Source: Nostoc sp. NOS(2021)
Lineage (GTDB): Bacteria; Cyanobacteriota; Cyanobacteriia; Cyanobacteriales; Nostocaceae
Length of the DNA stretch: 60,895 bases
Direction: 5' to 3'
NCBI RefSeq assembly: GCF_017115025.1
Contig: NZ_JABXKM010000035.1
Span: 1-60,895 of the forward strand
Shown here: one piece after another, positions 53,030-60,895 of the stretch
How the letters are laid out: each line of letters begins with the position of its first letter
Position numbering within the stretch: the first letter of the stretch is position 1
The notes under the pieces: model-generated
What the model saw: the letters and a program-made list of their open reading frames with translations, nothing else
Databases searched by the model: none
Told to the model about the DNA's origin: nothing
Made by a program: the position numbers and the translations under genes

Positions 53030-53065
53030 ATTAGTCATTGGTCATTGGTCATTGGTCATTAGTTA
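53030..53065. repeat. Heptamer array (GTCATTG)
   Basis: Four GTCATTG units and one GTCATTA unit lie just downstream of the ffh stop codon, in the space to rpsP. Confidence 0.9.
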
Positions 53066-53076
53066 ATAACTAACGA

Positions 53077-54540
53077 CTAAAGATTGCCAAAGCCTTTTTT
53101 CTTTTTCTCTTTCTTTTTCTTTTTAGTGGCTGGGGCACCACCACCATAACCCCGCCATCCGGGGGCTGCGGGACGATCGCCTGCACCTGCGAAGGCATTA
53201 CCCATACCGCCGCCGCCAAACATTCCCGGCATTCCAGGGAAGCCACCTTGACCCATTTGCTGCATGAGCGATCGCATTTTTTGGAAATCACCCACTAGTT
53301 TTGTGACATCAGATTCTCTATACCCTGAGCCAGAAGCAATCCGCCGCCGCCGACTGGGAGAACTGGCTAATAAATCGGGGTCGTGACGTTCTTGGCGAGT
53401 CATGGAGTTAATCATCGCCTCACAGCGCTTCAGTTGGGTTTCTCCCTGCTTGAGTTGATCGTCTGAGAGCTTGTTCATCCCTGGAATCATCTTGATCAAG
53501 CCTCCCAGAGATCCCATATTCTTCAGCATCCGCAACTGCTTGAGAAAGTCAGTAAAGTCAAACTTTGCTGACAAAATTTTCTCCTGCATTTTCTCCGCAT
53601 CTGCTAAGTCAAACTCTTCTTGGGCTTTTTCTACCAGGGTCAGCACATCACCCATTCCCAGAATCCGCGATGCCATGCGATCGGGATAAAACGGTTGCAG
53701 TGCCTCGACTTTCTCACCCACGCCCACAAATTTAATCGGCGCTCCCGAAATCTTTCGCACCGAAAGCGCTGCACCACCACGGCTATCACCATCCAACTTG
53801 GTGAGAATCGCCCCAGTAATTCCGATCTGCTCATGGAAAGTGCGGGTAAGATTGGCTGCCTCTTGACCAGTCATCGCGTCCACCACCAACAGAGTTTCAT
53901 GGGGTTGGACAGTTGCTTTGATCCGGGCTAATTCCGCCATCATTTCTTCGTCAATTTGCAGGCGTCCAGCAGTATCAATAATTACTGTGTTTACACCTTC
54001 TGCCCTAGCGCGTTCTACACCCTGTCGAGCAATTTCTACGGGATCGGCGTCGCTTCCTAGTTCAAATACTGGTACGTCAATTTGCTTACCTAACGTCACC
54101 AGCTGGTCGATCGCTGCTGGGCGATATACGTCTGTCGCCACCAATAAGCAGCTACGCTCTAATTTACGGAGATGTAAGGCTAACTTAGCGGTAGCTGTAG
54201 TTTTACCAGTACCTTGCAACCCAGCCATGAGAATAATAGTAGGCTGTTCCTGGGCTTCTGCTATGGGAACATTCTCTTCTCCCATCACCTGCACCAGTTC
54301 ATCGTGAACAATTTTGATGAACTGTTGGTCAGGTCGCACACCGGTAATCACCTCGGCTCCTAGTGCCTTGGCTTCGACTTCGCTAATAAAATCTTTGACT
54401 ACCTGGAGATTGACATCTGCCTCCAACAAGGCGCGGCGCACTTCGCGCAAAGCATCTTGAATGTTGGATTGAGAAATTTTGTCCTGTCCCCGCAGTTTTT
54501 TCCAGGCGGATTCTAAACGGTCAGATAGAGCATCAAACAT
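53077..54540 (-). CDS. ffh: Signal recognition particle protein Ffh
   Basis: A 487-residue SRP54 GTPase that binds signal sequences with 4.5S RNA and delivers ribosomes to FtsY at the membrane. The N domain (MFDALSDRLESAWKKLRGQD) is followed by the G domain with Walker A GLQGTGKTTATAKLALHL, the DTAGRLQIDEEMM switch and TKLDGDSRGGAAL. The Met-rich M domain is at about 320-440. The C-terminus is an unusual Gly-rich stretch ending in a Lys run (TKKKKKEKKKKGFGN). The start is placed at MFDALSD; eight upstream in-frame residues are not family-like. Confidence 0.97.
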   Translation of the reverse strand: MFDALSDRLESAWKKLRGQDKISQSNIQDALREVRRALLEADVNLQVVKDFISEVEAKALGAEVITGVRPDQQFIKIVHDELVQVMGEENVPIAEAQEQPTIILMAGLQGTGKTTATAKLALHLRKLERSCLLVATDVYRPAAIDQLVTLGKQIDVPVFELGSDADPVEIARQGVERARAEGVNTVIIDTAGRLQIDEEMMAELARIKATVQPHETLLVVDAMTGQEAANLTRTFHEQIGITGAILTKLDGDSRGGAALSVRKISGAPIKFVGVGEKVEALQPFYPDRMASRILGMGDVLTLVEKAQEEFDLADAEKMQEKILSAKFDFTDFLKQLRMLKNMGSLGGLIKMIPGMNKLSDDQLKQGETQLKRCEAMINSMTRQERHDPDLLASSPSRRRRIASGSGYRESDVTKLVGDFQKMRSLMQQMGQGGFPGMPGMFGGGGMGNAFAGAGDRPAAPGWRGYGGGAPATKKKKKEKKKKGFGNL

Positions 54541-54764
54541 AATGTAATTACAGGTAGTTCGCAAATGGGGAATTCTAAACCGCCGATGAATGCGATTCGG
54601 AATTTCCGTTTAAAGTTTAAACGTGCTATTTACCAGCTTAATATTTTTCACCGCGACTGTAGCAACCAGATACTTACCTTTATTGGGCATGGGGCATGAG
54701 GACTCCGATGTTTGAATACTCGCTAATTCGTAATATTATGAGTTAGGTGGCTACGGGAGCCAAT

Positions 54765-55430
54765 ATGTCACAGCGAATCAAAGTTTACTCCTACTCGATA
54801 TACCACTCGTCAAATTCATATATTGGTATTGCTCTTGCCGAAAAAGCATTGCAGGGATTGCCAGTTGATATTGAACGACGACCAATCTACATACCGAAAG
54901 AGCGAGGTATAAAGGTAGCTGACCTGCAAGGACGAAGTGAAAGCGCCCTGTTATCGTCGTATCACAAAGAAGATTGTCTGCGGTGGGCGAAAAAGTACGG
55001 CATTGAAATTCGGCTCAAGGAGTATGAAGAATTTGGTAGGTGGGTCAAGCGTTGGGAGAAAATGAAGTTTGGTCGGGAAGAACTTCCGGCGAGAGCGTAT
55101 TACGCTGCTTGTGGAAGTGGGAAGGAACATCTGCTTGATGCAGCTTTCTTTCGAGCGACGTATATTGACCTACTTGATGTAAACGATGAGTCTGTGATTA
55201 GGAAAGTTGCAAATGATGTTGGGCTGAATGGCGATCGCATTCTGGAATTAGTATACGGCGAAGCAGCTAAACAAGCAGCAGTGGCAGCTTTGGCAGAATA
55301 TGAGCAATTTGGCTGTCCTGGAGTCCCAACTTGGGTAGTGGAAGGCGAAAGATTTTGGGGAAAGGATCGTGTTGATTGGGTTACAGAAAAGGTAAAACAA
55401 TTATCTAGTCAAGTTGAAATTGATGGGTAA
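54765..55430 (+). CDS. DsbA/HCCA-isomerase-like thioredoxin-fold protein
   Basis: A 221-residue protein with a thioredoxin fold holding an inserted helical domain, like 2-hydroxychromene-2-carboxylate isomerases and kappa-class GSTs. The N-terminal strand VYSYSIYHSSNSYIGIALAE places SSNSY where those enzymes have SPYSY, with a Ser but no CxxC, so disulfide exchange is unlikely. The cis-Pro region is GCPGVPTWVVEGERFWGKDR near the C-terminus. A glutathione-dependent isomerase or transferase is the best guess. GGGAG precedes the ATG. Confidence 0.8.
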   Translation: MSQRIKVYSYSIYHSSNSYIGIALAEKALQGLPVDIERRPIYIPKERGIKVADLQGRSESALLSSYHKEDCLRWAKKYGIEIRLKEYEEFGRWVKRWEKMKFGREELPARAYYAACGSGKEHLLDAAFFRATYIDLLDVNDESVIRKVANDVGLNGDRILELVYGEAAKQAAVAALAEYEQFGCPGVPTWVVEGERFWGKDRVDWVTEKVKQLSSQVEIDG

Positions 55431-55457
55431 GCAAGTTCGTAGTAAGGACTTTAGTCC

Positions 55458-55925
55458 TTATTTTGAACGCTGTTGTTGATAAAAGCGGACAACTTTTTGC
55501 ACATAGTCAGCAGTAAAGCCTTTGTCACAACCTGTATAGTTACCAGTCATCCACCAACACGCTGCGCCACGCACAGATGCAATTTCATTGTTGTTGGTGG
55601 CGCCCAATTGATTGCTTAACTCACGGCGCATGATACAGGATACAACTTGGCGAGCGATCGCAGGGCTGTTTTCAAACTGCGTCGGTGTTAGTTCTCGTTT
55701 GAGACAAGTTTTTGTCCAGCCTTTGAGGGTTTCTGGTTTAACTTGCCATTCGCTGTAAAGTCCATCGTTGGGATTTTTTGTCTGCGGTGCAGCCCGTCGC
55801 AACGCCTCTACCATCGCCGCAACTTGGGTATCAGAAACAGGCTGCTGTGCTTGAGCTAATAATGGCAATAGTCCGAAGCTGATAAGAACTACGTTGAGTA
55901 GTAATCCTATGGGGTTTTTGATCAT
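55458..55925 (-). CDS. Secreted hypothetical protein with four cysteines
   Basis: A 155-residue protein with a signal peptide (about 1-26, LPLLAQAQ). The mature part is helical, with Cys in KTCLKREL, VVSCIMRREL, AACWWMTG and TGCDKGFT, probably two disulfides. The pattern looks conserved in cyanobacteria but I do not recognise a named family. It is convergent with the isomerase-like gene and is preceded by the divergent gene at 55976. Confidence 0.65.
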   Translation of the reverse strand: MIKNPIGLLLNVVLISFGLLPLLAQAQQPVSDTQVAAMVEALRRAAPQTKNPNDGLYSEWQVKPETLKGWTKTCLKRELTPTQFENSPAIARQVVSCIMRRELSNQLGATNNNEIASVRGAACWWMTGNYTGCDKGFTADYVQKVVRFYQQQRSK

Positions 55926-55975
55926 GAATTTGGAATTATTTTAGATATCATGAGGCATCATATTATATTTTTACT

Positions 55976-56374
55976 ATGCGAATAGCCAAACGGAATGATT
56001 GGAAAACAGAACCTATGCCTTCTGCGTCCACAAATATAACGGTAGAAAAACTTTACTCACAGGAAGAATTCGACAGAATTGCTGCTGGAGTCATTCCAGA
56101 GCAGATGGAAGATAAGTGGTTTATTTTCTATGAGGCTCCTTGGCTATACTTGCATCGTAGTTGGACTGGTTTTTGCATTTTCAAAGTGCGTTTTGAGGTA
56201 GTTGGAGAAAGCGTAAAGATTGCCGAAGTGCATGTAAATCGAGATCCAGCACAACAGATGAACACCGACGATGAGCGCGATGCCTCTATGTTAGGAATCT
56301 TGCTGGATTCACGAGCTAAACGTGATGTGCGAAATCAAATGATCCGCTTCATCAAAGGTGAATCCAGTAATTAG
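55976..56374 (+). CDS. Conserved hypothetical protein
   Basis: A 132-residue soluble protein. The stretch GVIPEQMEDKWFIFYEAPWL followed by YLHRSWTGFCIFKVRF looks strongly conserved; I recall similar EQMEDKWF..HRSWTG proteins in distant bacteria, sometimes beside ADP-ribosylglycohydrolase genes, but cannot name a function. The rest is alpha+beta (IAEVHVNRDPAQQMNTDDER). No signal or membrane segment. It converges on pepP. Confidence 0.65.
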   Translation: MRIAKRNDWKTEPMPSASTNITVEKLYSQEEFDRIAAGVIPEQMEDKWFIFYEAPWLYLHRSWTGFCIFKVRFEVVGESVKIAEVHVNRDPAQQMNTDDERDASMLGILLDSRAKRDVRNQMIRFIKGESSN

Positions 56375-56405
56375 GCATCCACAAAAGATACCTGTCAGTA
56401 TGAAC

Positions 56406-57788
56406 TCAGGCATTGACTAGATTTTCGACAGCATCGGCACTATTTGGTAATGCGGCTGTTAATACTTCGCTACCTGCTGTTGTAACTAATACATCATCTT
56501 CGATGCGGATTCCGCGCACATCGGCAAATTCAGATAAACGCTGCCAATTCACTACATTCTGATATTTTGAGCGCAGATTGGCATCATTTAAAATTGCTGG
56601 TACTTGATAAAAGCCAGGTTCAATTGTGACTAACATTCCTGGACGCAGGGGACGATTTAAACGTAGGTAGCTTAAACCAAAGCGATCGCTCCTTTCACGT
56701 CCCTCTTCATACCCTGCTAAATCGCCCAAATCTTCCATATCATGCACATCTAAACCCAGTAGATGACCAATACCATGAGGGAAAAACAGCGCGTGGGCAT
56801 CCATTTCTACTAAATCTTGGGGATTTCCTTGTAAAATGCCTAACTCTACTAAACCTTCAGCGATCACCGTGGCAGCTAGCAGATGAATATCCCCATACTC
56901 TACACCAGGGCGTATTTTGGCAATGCAAGCATCATGGGCTGCCAATACGACATTATAAATATCTCTCTGGGTTGATGAAAATTTACCGGAAACTGGCCAC
57001 GTGCGGGTGACATCACCTGCCCAACCCGTCTGGGTTTCAGCGCCAACATCGGCAAGCAATAAGTCACCTGGTTGCAAACTATTGTGATACTGTTCGTTAT
57101 GCAAAACTTCACCGTGAACAGTGACAATACTGTTGTAGGAGGTGGTCATATTGTGGGCAATAATTACCCCTTCCATCGCTGCACGAACTTCTGCTTCTAG
57201 TTTGGCTTGAGGTGTGGCAGCCATACCAGCTTTGTGGGCTTCTACAGTAACAGCCGCAGCTTTTCGCAACTGGGTTAATGCAGCTTGATCATGAGTGAGG
57301 CGGAGAGAAACGATCGCCTTGGCTAACTCCAAATCAATTCCTTGGGGAGGACTTTGCGGTAAAACCCATCTATTTAATAGCTGCGTCTGCTGCGTCCAAG
57401 TAGCGGCATCTTGTACAGCAAGTGTAGCGGCATCTTCTACCCAAGACTCTAACTCTGCCATTGGTCGAGCCACATCCGCCCCAATCTTCTGGGCTATTTC
57501 CTGGCGCGTTGGCATTTCTCCATGCCAAAGGGCGCTGCTGGGTGAGGGGTCGTCGATGAATAGTTCTAGCTTACCCGCTTCTAGACGAATTGCCGCCTTT
57601 GATAATGGCAGTCCGGTGAAGTAGAGGAAATGACTGCTAGCGCGAAACGCAAAGGGATTTGCTGGAAAGTTGCGCGGACTGTTGCTACCTGACCACAGAA
57701 TTGCTGGAAAATCAATCAGGTTGGCTAGTTGTTGCCGTCGGAGGCGTAAAGTATCGATTAGGGAAGTAGAAGTTTGTTGGATAAGCAT
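56406..57788 (-). CDS. pepP: Aminopeptidase P family protein (M24B, Xaa-Pro)
   Basis: A 460-residue metallopeptidase that removes N-terminal residues before proline. The N-terminal non-catalytic domain (NPFAFRASSHFLYFTGLP) is followed by the pita-bread domain with metal ligands in LLADVGAETQTGWAGDVTRT (two Asp), GIGHLLGLDVHDM (His), VTIEPGFYQVP (Glu) and IRIEDDVLVT (Glu). All five ligands seem present. The DVHDMEDLGD segment is typical of the bacterial PepP branch. Cytosolic. Confidence 0.94.
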   Translation of the reverse strand: MLIQQTSTSLIDTLRLRRQQLANLIDFPAILWSGSNSPRNFPANPFAFRASSHFLYFTGLPLSKAAIRLEAGKLELFIDDPSPSSALWHGEMPTRQEIAQKIGADVARPMAELESWVEDAATLAVQDAATWTQQTQLLNRWVLPQSPPQGIDLELAKAIVSLRLTHDQAALTQLRKAAAVTVEAHKAGMAATPQAKLEAEVRAAMEGVIIAHNMTTSYNSIVTVHGEVLHNEQYHNSLQPGDLLLADVGAETQTGWAGDVTRTWPVSGKFSSTQRDIYNVVLAAHDACIAKIRPGVEYGDIHLLAATVIAEGLVELGILQGNPQDLVEMDAHALFFPHGIGHLLGLDVHDMEDLGDLAGYEEGRERSDRFGLSYLRLNRPLRPGMLVTIEPGFYQVPAILNDANLRSKYQNVVNWQRLSEFADVRGIRIEDDVLVTTAGSEVLTAALPNSADAVENLVNA

Positions 57789-57835
57789 AAATGGAAACTC
57801 AAAGAAAAGGATAAAGGTGATAGTTCTGCCTTTAT

Positions 57836-58078
57836 TTAGTCGTTATCTTCTTTATCGTTATCGTCTTTTTTATCATTCTTGCGATCGCTATGTTTGTCGT
57901 CGTCATGTTTGTCGTTCTGCTTTACCTGGTTAGGCTGTTGGGTAGGTTGTACGACTGGTTTTTGTTGCTCAGTTGGAGCAGCTGGCTGCGGTACTTCAAC
58001 AACACAACTAACTAATCCTCCAGAAATTAGCGCTAAGTTGAGAGCAGCAAAGATGCTTCTGAAGATTTTTATCCTCAT
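57836..58078 (-). CDS. Small lipoprotein with a Lys/Asp-rich tail
   Basis: An 80-residue protein. The signal peptide ends in a lipobox (LVSC, Cys at about 25 from MRIKIF), so it should be a membrane-anchored lipoprotein. A Pro/Gln linker (PQPAAPTEQQKPVVQPTQQP) leads to a highly charged tail of Lys, Asp, His and Asn (KHDDDKHSDRKNDKKDD). The tail is surely disordered and might bind metal or polyanions. An ATG 21 bp upstream (58099) is an alternative start. No family recognised. It follows pepP upstream on the same strand. Confidence 0.65.
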   Translation of the reverse strand: MRIKIFRSIFAALNLALISGGLVSCVVEVPQPAAPTEQQKPVVQPTQQPNQVKQNDKHDDDKHSDRKNDKKDDNDKEDND

Positions 58079-58277
58079 GTTTCCGTTTTGCTTTAACATT
58101 GACCCTAGTTTTTGGGGATTGTATTACTAATTTATAAGGTACTGTATATGGCGTGATGGATAAGCAAGTCCTTATTTTTTAAGCACTAAAGTGCTTACTA
58201 CAAACCCCTAAAACTAGCATAAATCTTTAACGCACTCCTGATAAATATATTGCTGTCTAACTTTCAAGGTGACTTTA

Positions 58278-59078
58278 GTGGGACAAATCATTACTCAGGT
58301 TGATGCTTTTACCAATACACCTTTCGCAGGTAATCCGGCTGCTGTCTGTGTTTTGCCTACTCCCCAAGACGAAGGCTGGATGCAGAACGTGGCGCAGGAG
58401 ATGAATTTATCTGAGACGGCTTTTCTAGTTAGACAGGATGATGGCTTCAATCTACGTTGGTTTACGCCGACGGTGGAAGTACCGCTTTGTGGTCACGCAA
58501 CTTTAGCTAGTGCCCATGTACTTTGGTCAGAGGGGCATTTATCACCTGATGAAGTGGCGCGTTTCTATACCAAAAGTGGAGTGCTGATTGCTAAGTTGCA
58601 AGGTGAGTGGATTGAGTTAGATTTTCCTGTGAATCGCTCACAAGCAGCGATCGCTCCTCCAGAACTCAAGGCAGCTTTGGGTGTACCATACAAATCTGTC
58701 TTGCAGAATTCACTAGGTTATTTAGTGGAATTAGAATCGGAAGACTTGGTGCGGCAAATGCAGCCTAATTTTCAACTCCTAAAAACGTTGCCTGTTTCTG
58801 ATGTTATAGTCACCAGCGTTACGCACTCTGATCCAAATTATGATTTTATCTCTCGTTTCTTTGCACCAGGAGTAGGTATTAATGAAGACCCCGTTACTGG
58901 GGCTGCCCATTGTTGCCTTGCTGCGTTCTGGCGCGATCGCCTACACAAAGATGAGTTTTTGGCTTATCAAGCATCTAGTCGCGGTGGGGTGGTAAAAGTA
59001 CGTTATACAGGAGGCGATCGCGTCTTTCTTGGCGGACAAGCGGTAACTGTGATGCGAGGCGAGTTAATTACCGCCTAA
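58278..59078 (+). CDS. PhzF family isomerase
   Basis: A 267-residue protein of the phenazine-biosynthesis-like/diaminopimelate-epimerase fold. The conserved catalytic Glu is in NLSETAFLV (about 46), and the symmetric second-half motif is GINEDPVTGAAHCCLAAFW. The start pattern QVDAFTNTPFAGNPAAVCVL is characteristic. Apart from true PhzF, most members have unknown metabolic isomerase roles; no phenazine genes are near. The GTG at 58278 has AAGG 9 bp upstream and is preferred to the GTG at 58269. A second copy of its 3' end survives at 59625-59678. Confidence 0.9.
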   Translation: MGQIITQVDAFTNTPFAGNPAAVCVLPTPQDEGWMQNVAQEMNLSETAFLVRQDDGFNLRWFTPTVEVPLCGHATLASAHVLWSEGHLSPDEVARFYTKSGVLIAKLQGEWIELDFPVNRSQAAIAPPELKAALGVPYKSVLQNSLGYLVELESEDLVRQMQPNFQLLKTLPVSDVIVTSVTHSDPNYDFISRFFAPGVGINEDPVTGAAHCCLAAFWRDRLHKDEFLAYQASSRGGVVKVRYTGGDRVFLGGQAVTVMRGELITA

Positions 59079-59080
59079 AC

Positions 59081-59551
59081 CTAATATTCCAAATCAATCG
59101 CATCTGGCAAAAACTCAGCATCAAGAACTTGGGCAATGGAATAAGGACACTCCACTGGAAACGTATCTATTAGTAGTTCAGTTTCATTACTAGCAGCTTT
59201 TAATCCCCGATAGTAGCACTGGGCTAAAACTTCTTCTGGATAGGACTTGAGGCTGGGACTCTCTTGCAGCAAATCTGCAATTCGGTTGCGTTGCTCATCA
59301 ATCGTATTTCGCCAGGAGCCACTCCGCAAACTAGACTGATAATGCCACTTGAGCAAATGCTGTAATAATATCTCCAAGCGGCTTTTCAACTCCCGTCGAT
59401 CTGACCGTCCCAAGCTTTCAATCTCCTCAATCACAGCATCCCAATCTACTTGTCCAAATTCTCCAGCACGAATGAGTTGTACAGTTTTTTCTGTCCATGC
59501 TACAAAGTCTGTTTCATATAACTGGGCTGCGCTTTTGGGAATCGGAGTCAT
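59081..59551 (-). CDS. DUF29 family protein
   Basis: A 156-residue helical protein of the DUF29 family, abundant in cyanobacteria: AAQLYETDFVAWTEKTVQLI, DWDAVIEEIESLGRSDRREL, RLEILLQHLLKWHYQ. Its function is unknown. The ATG at 59551 with AGGAAG upstream is chosen. The gene is inserted in opposite orientation between the phzF stop (2 bp from its own stop) and a duplicated phzF tail, which suggests that it arrived with a rearrangement. Confidence 0.85.
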   Translation of the reverse strand: MTPIPKSAAQLYETDFVAWTEKTVQLIRAGEFGQVDWDAVIEEIESLGRSDRRELKSRLEILLQHLLKWHYQSSLRSGSWRNTIDEQRNRIADLLQESPSLKSYPEEVLAQCYYRGLKAASNETELLIDTFPVECPYSIAQVLDAEFLPDAIDLEY

Positions 59552-59624
59552 AAGCTTCCTGCAATCCACCGTAGACGAGCAAAATTTGAGATATTTTACA
59601 CCCATTTTAACGTCAGCTATGCGA

Positions 59625-59678
59625 GGCGATCGCGTCTTTCTCGCCGGACAAGCAGTAATTGTTATGCAAGACGAGTAA
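59625..59678 (+). pseudogene. Duplicated 3' end of phzF
   Basis: The frame GDRVFLAGQAVIVMQDE ends at TAA and matches GDRVFLGGQAVTVMRGE at the end of the intact gene. The DNA match (GGCGATCGCGTCTTTCT) is close. No other phzF sequence is found between, so this is a leftover of a tandem copy. Confidence 0.8.
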
Positions 59679-59712
59679 CCTCACTTCCATTCCTCTCTCC
59701 TTTTAGGCTACG

Positions 59713-59856
59713 GTGTATACACAAGTCTGAAATAGCTGATTCACCAAGGTTTTACCCCACCCTAACCCTCCCCTTATAAAGGGGAGGGAACTAAATTTCC
59801 TGTTTCCCCCCTTTATAAGGGGGGATTAAGGGGGGTAATTCGACTTGTGTATACAC
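59713..59856. mobile_element. MITE with 15-bp perfect terminal inverted repeats
   Basis: Ends GTGTATACACAAGTC and GACTTGTGTATACAC enclose 114 bp. The inner part forms a further hairpin (CCCCTTATAAAGGGG and CCCCCCTTTATAAGGGGGG). No frame. No clear target duplication. Confidence 0.8.
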
Positions 59857-59948
59857 AGGCTTTGAATCTTACTCCCCTTCCTTTATAGGGAAGGGGCTGG
59901 GGGTTAGGTCTGTATTAGACTGAACTGAGAAGCGCTATATTCTCTCTT

Positions 59949-59996
59949 AGTCCACGGAGGTGGACTTTGTTTATGTAGCCGCGAATTCTATTCGCT
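59949..59996. repeat. Partial copy of the 52011-type element
   Basis: It contains TAGTCCACGGAGGTGGACTT, a hairpin, and TGTAGCCGCGAATTCTATTC, identical to the right end of the element at 52011-52139. The left end is not clear, so this is probably a truncated copy. Confidence 0.65.
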
Positions 59997-60120
59997 CTAG
60001 CTCTAAGTTGACACCAATGAGCCTTGCTGTGCCCCTACAGTCTGGTCTATTTACTTTTCAGTCTCCAAACCTCTAAAGAAGTGCGGTGAAAAATACTAAC
60101 CATTGACTCTACCTAATTTT

Positions 60121-60267
60121 TGCAAGCCGATGCAATGGCATTGTCAGCCGATACAATTGCATTGTCAGCCAATACAATAGCATTGTCAATCGATACAATA
60201 GCATTGTCAGCCGATACAATGGCATTGTCAATCGATACAATGGCATTGTCAGTCGATACAATGGCAT
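60121..60267. repeat. Minisatellite of seven 21-bp units
   Basis: Seven units related to TGTCAGCCGATACAATGGCA plus T follow without gaps. Each contains the imperfect palindrome ACAATGGCATTGT. On the minus strand two frames stay open (repeats of NAIVSAD and of MPLYRLT). An 8-base TGCAAGAG partial copy follows. Confidence 0.95.
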
Positions 60268-60382
60268 TGCAAGAGCTTGAGTTAAAATAACACGGCAATA
60301 CAAATACTAAACCGCAAGAGCGTACTTTTGCGAAGAAGCGACTGTCACAATATTTAAATAAACTTATATTTTAATTTCAAAA

Positions 60383-60823
60383 ATGTCTGCTAAACACAAA
60401 GATAGTAGAAGTCCTATCCAATCTCGTGACTGGCCAATCGAGCAATTACCTGGAGTGAGCCACGAGGAACAATCTCAACTGCAAAATTGTGGGATTACTA
60501 GCACAGTAGCGCTAATCAAACAAGGGAAGACTCTAGAGGAAAGAGTAGCGTTAGCCAATAAACTACAGATTCATCTTCAGTATGTAAATAAATGGATAGC
60601 TTTGGCTGACTTGGCGCGTATTCCCAGTGTCGGGACACAATATTGTGGTTTATTGCTCCATGCGGGTATTGCTTCTGTAGCGCAGTTAGCTCAAACTCCG
60701 ACTCACAGATTGCACCAACAAATTATGCGCTTGCAAGTAGCAACAATGCAGCGACGAGATTTGTGTCCAGCAATTGAACTAGTACAACAGTGGAGTCAGC
60801 AAGCGCAAGCAATCATTAGTTAG
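60383..60823 (+). CDS. DUF4332 family protein
   Basis: A 146-residue helical protein with two helix-hairpin-helix-like units of the DUF4332 type: IEQLPGVSHEEQSQLQNCGI with TSTVALIKQG, and LARIPSVGTQYCGLLLHAGI with ASVAQLAQTP. Such units in other proteins contact DNA or other macromolecules without sequence specificity. The N-terminus is basic and polar. No enzyme motif. In cyanobacteria the family is common but of unknown role. It is monocistronic as far as the window shows. Confidence 0.85.
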   Translation: MSAKHKDSRSPIQSRDWPIEQLPGVSHEEQSQLQNCGITSTVALIKQGKTLEERVALANKLQIHLQYVNKWIALADLARIPSVGTQYCGLLLHAGIASVAQLAQTPTHRLHQQIMRLQVATMQRRDLCPAIELVQQWSQQAQAIIS

Positions 60824-60846
60824 GAGTTTGGAGTTAGGAGTTATAT
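60824..60846. repeat. Heptamer array (TTAGGAG)
   Basis: Three TTAGGAG or TTTGGAG units follow the last stop codon. A similar pair lies at 29674-29690. Confidence 0.8.
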
Positions 60847-60895
60847 CATGTCCGCTTGATTACTTATTAAACCCGAAGAACCCCACCCCGCCAAA

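Larger units (their letters stand above)
59679..60120. other. Intergenic region rich in repeat elements
   Basis: The gene-free stretch 59679-60382 is filled by the MITE at 59713, the repeat at 59949 and the minisatellite at 60121. Between them (59857-59948) is a CTCCCCTTCC..GGAAGGGG imperfect hairpin. No gene is seen. Confidence 0.45.

Noticed and set aside
59349-59678. 109-codon plus-strand ORF ending in a PhzF-like tail
   Set aside because: Most of it is antisense to the DUF29 gene; only the last 17 codons match phzF and are listed as a remnant.
60121-60267. CRISPR array
   Set aside because: Units are contiguous with no unique spacers; no cas genes are present.
60109-60303. Minus-strand ORFs with MPLYRLT or NAIVSAD repeats
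   Set aside because: They are products of the seven-unit minisatellite with no ribosome-binding site or non-repeat body.

Overview
The window looks like chromosome from a filamentous, probably heterocyst-forming cyanobacterium of the Nostoc group. The sequence is rich in the HIP1 octamer GCGATCGC and in short heptamer tandem repeats (CCCAATG, GACAAAT, AATTCAA types). The gene set includes a PSII assembly protein (Psb34-like), a CcmK-type carboxysome shell protein, a cyanobacterial PEP-CTERM protein, SLH-domain outer-membrane-type proteins, cytochrome b6f maturation (CCB2/CCB4-like) and many families known only from cyanobacteria. I recognise no rRNA, tRNA or CRISPR array.

Layout: 0.1-4 kb holds psb34, a large TPR protein and a PEP-CTERM protein. 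4.9-9.8 kb is a locus built by duplication and domain shuffling: a secreted beta-rich protein, a beta-helix/SLH fusion and an SLH protein share a signal peptide, an SLH block and a C-terminal domain. 9.8-20.9 kb is mostly housekeeping (GAF histidine kinase, DUF3155, CCB-like, PadR, DUF3611, serS, rseP-nth, rpsN, aat), interrupted by an unusual protein with two NuiA-like (nuclease A inhibitor) modules. 21.1-25.1 kb is an accessory island of orphan genes and toxin-antitoxin debris: brnT and brnA each carry a single-base frameshift, a UPF0175/DUF3368 pair has a toxin broken by a frameshift and a stop, and there are a Uma2 protein and an orphan HicB. 25-32 kb returns to core genes (DUF3598, ftsX, def, RecB-like nuclease, GNAT) followed by two Uma2 genes with 21-bp repeats in and beside them. 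32-38.1 kb holds uvrA, then a two-gene operon (AlbA_2/Schlafen-like ATP-binding protein plus ParA-type ATPase, 4-bp overlap) beside a HigBA pair. 38-49.5 kb carries metabolic, envelope and transport genes. 50-54.5 kb has a lone ccmK paralogue and the ffh-rpsP-khpA-phoH cluster on the minus strand. 54.7-60.9 kb has enzymes, small secreted proteins, a PhzF gene with a duplicated tail, a second 21-bp minisatellite and a DUF4332 gene.

Functional links I can support: ffh, rpsP, khpA and phoH form a co-oriented protein-export/ribosome/RNA cluster; rseP and nth overlap; def is followed 10 bp later by a small membrane protein and a strong terminator; higB and higA overlap; the AlbA_2 and ParA genes are translationally coupled. 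Intergenic spaces are crowded with MITE-like inverted-repeat elements. The best candidates for an undescribed system are the AlbA_2-ParA operon, the double NuiA-like protein and the shuffled SLH locus. All family names are from memory of sequence patterns; no database search was possible.
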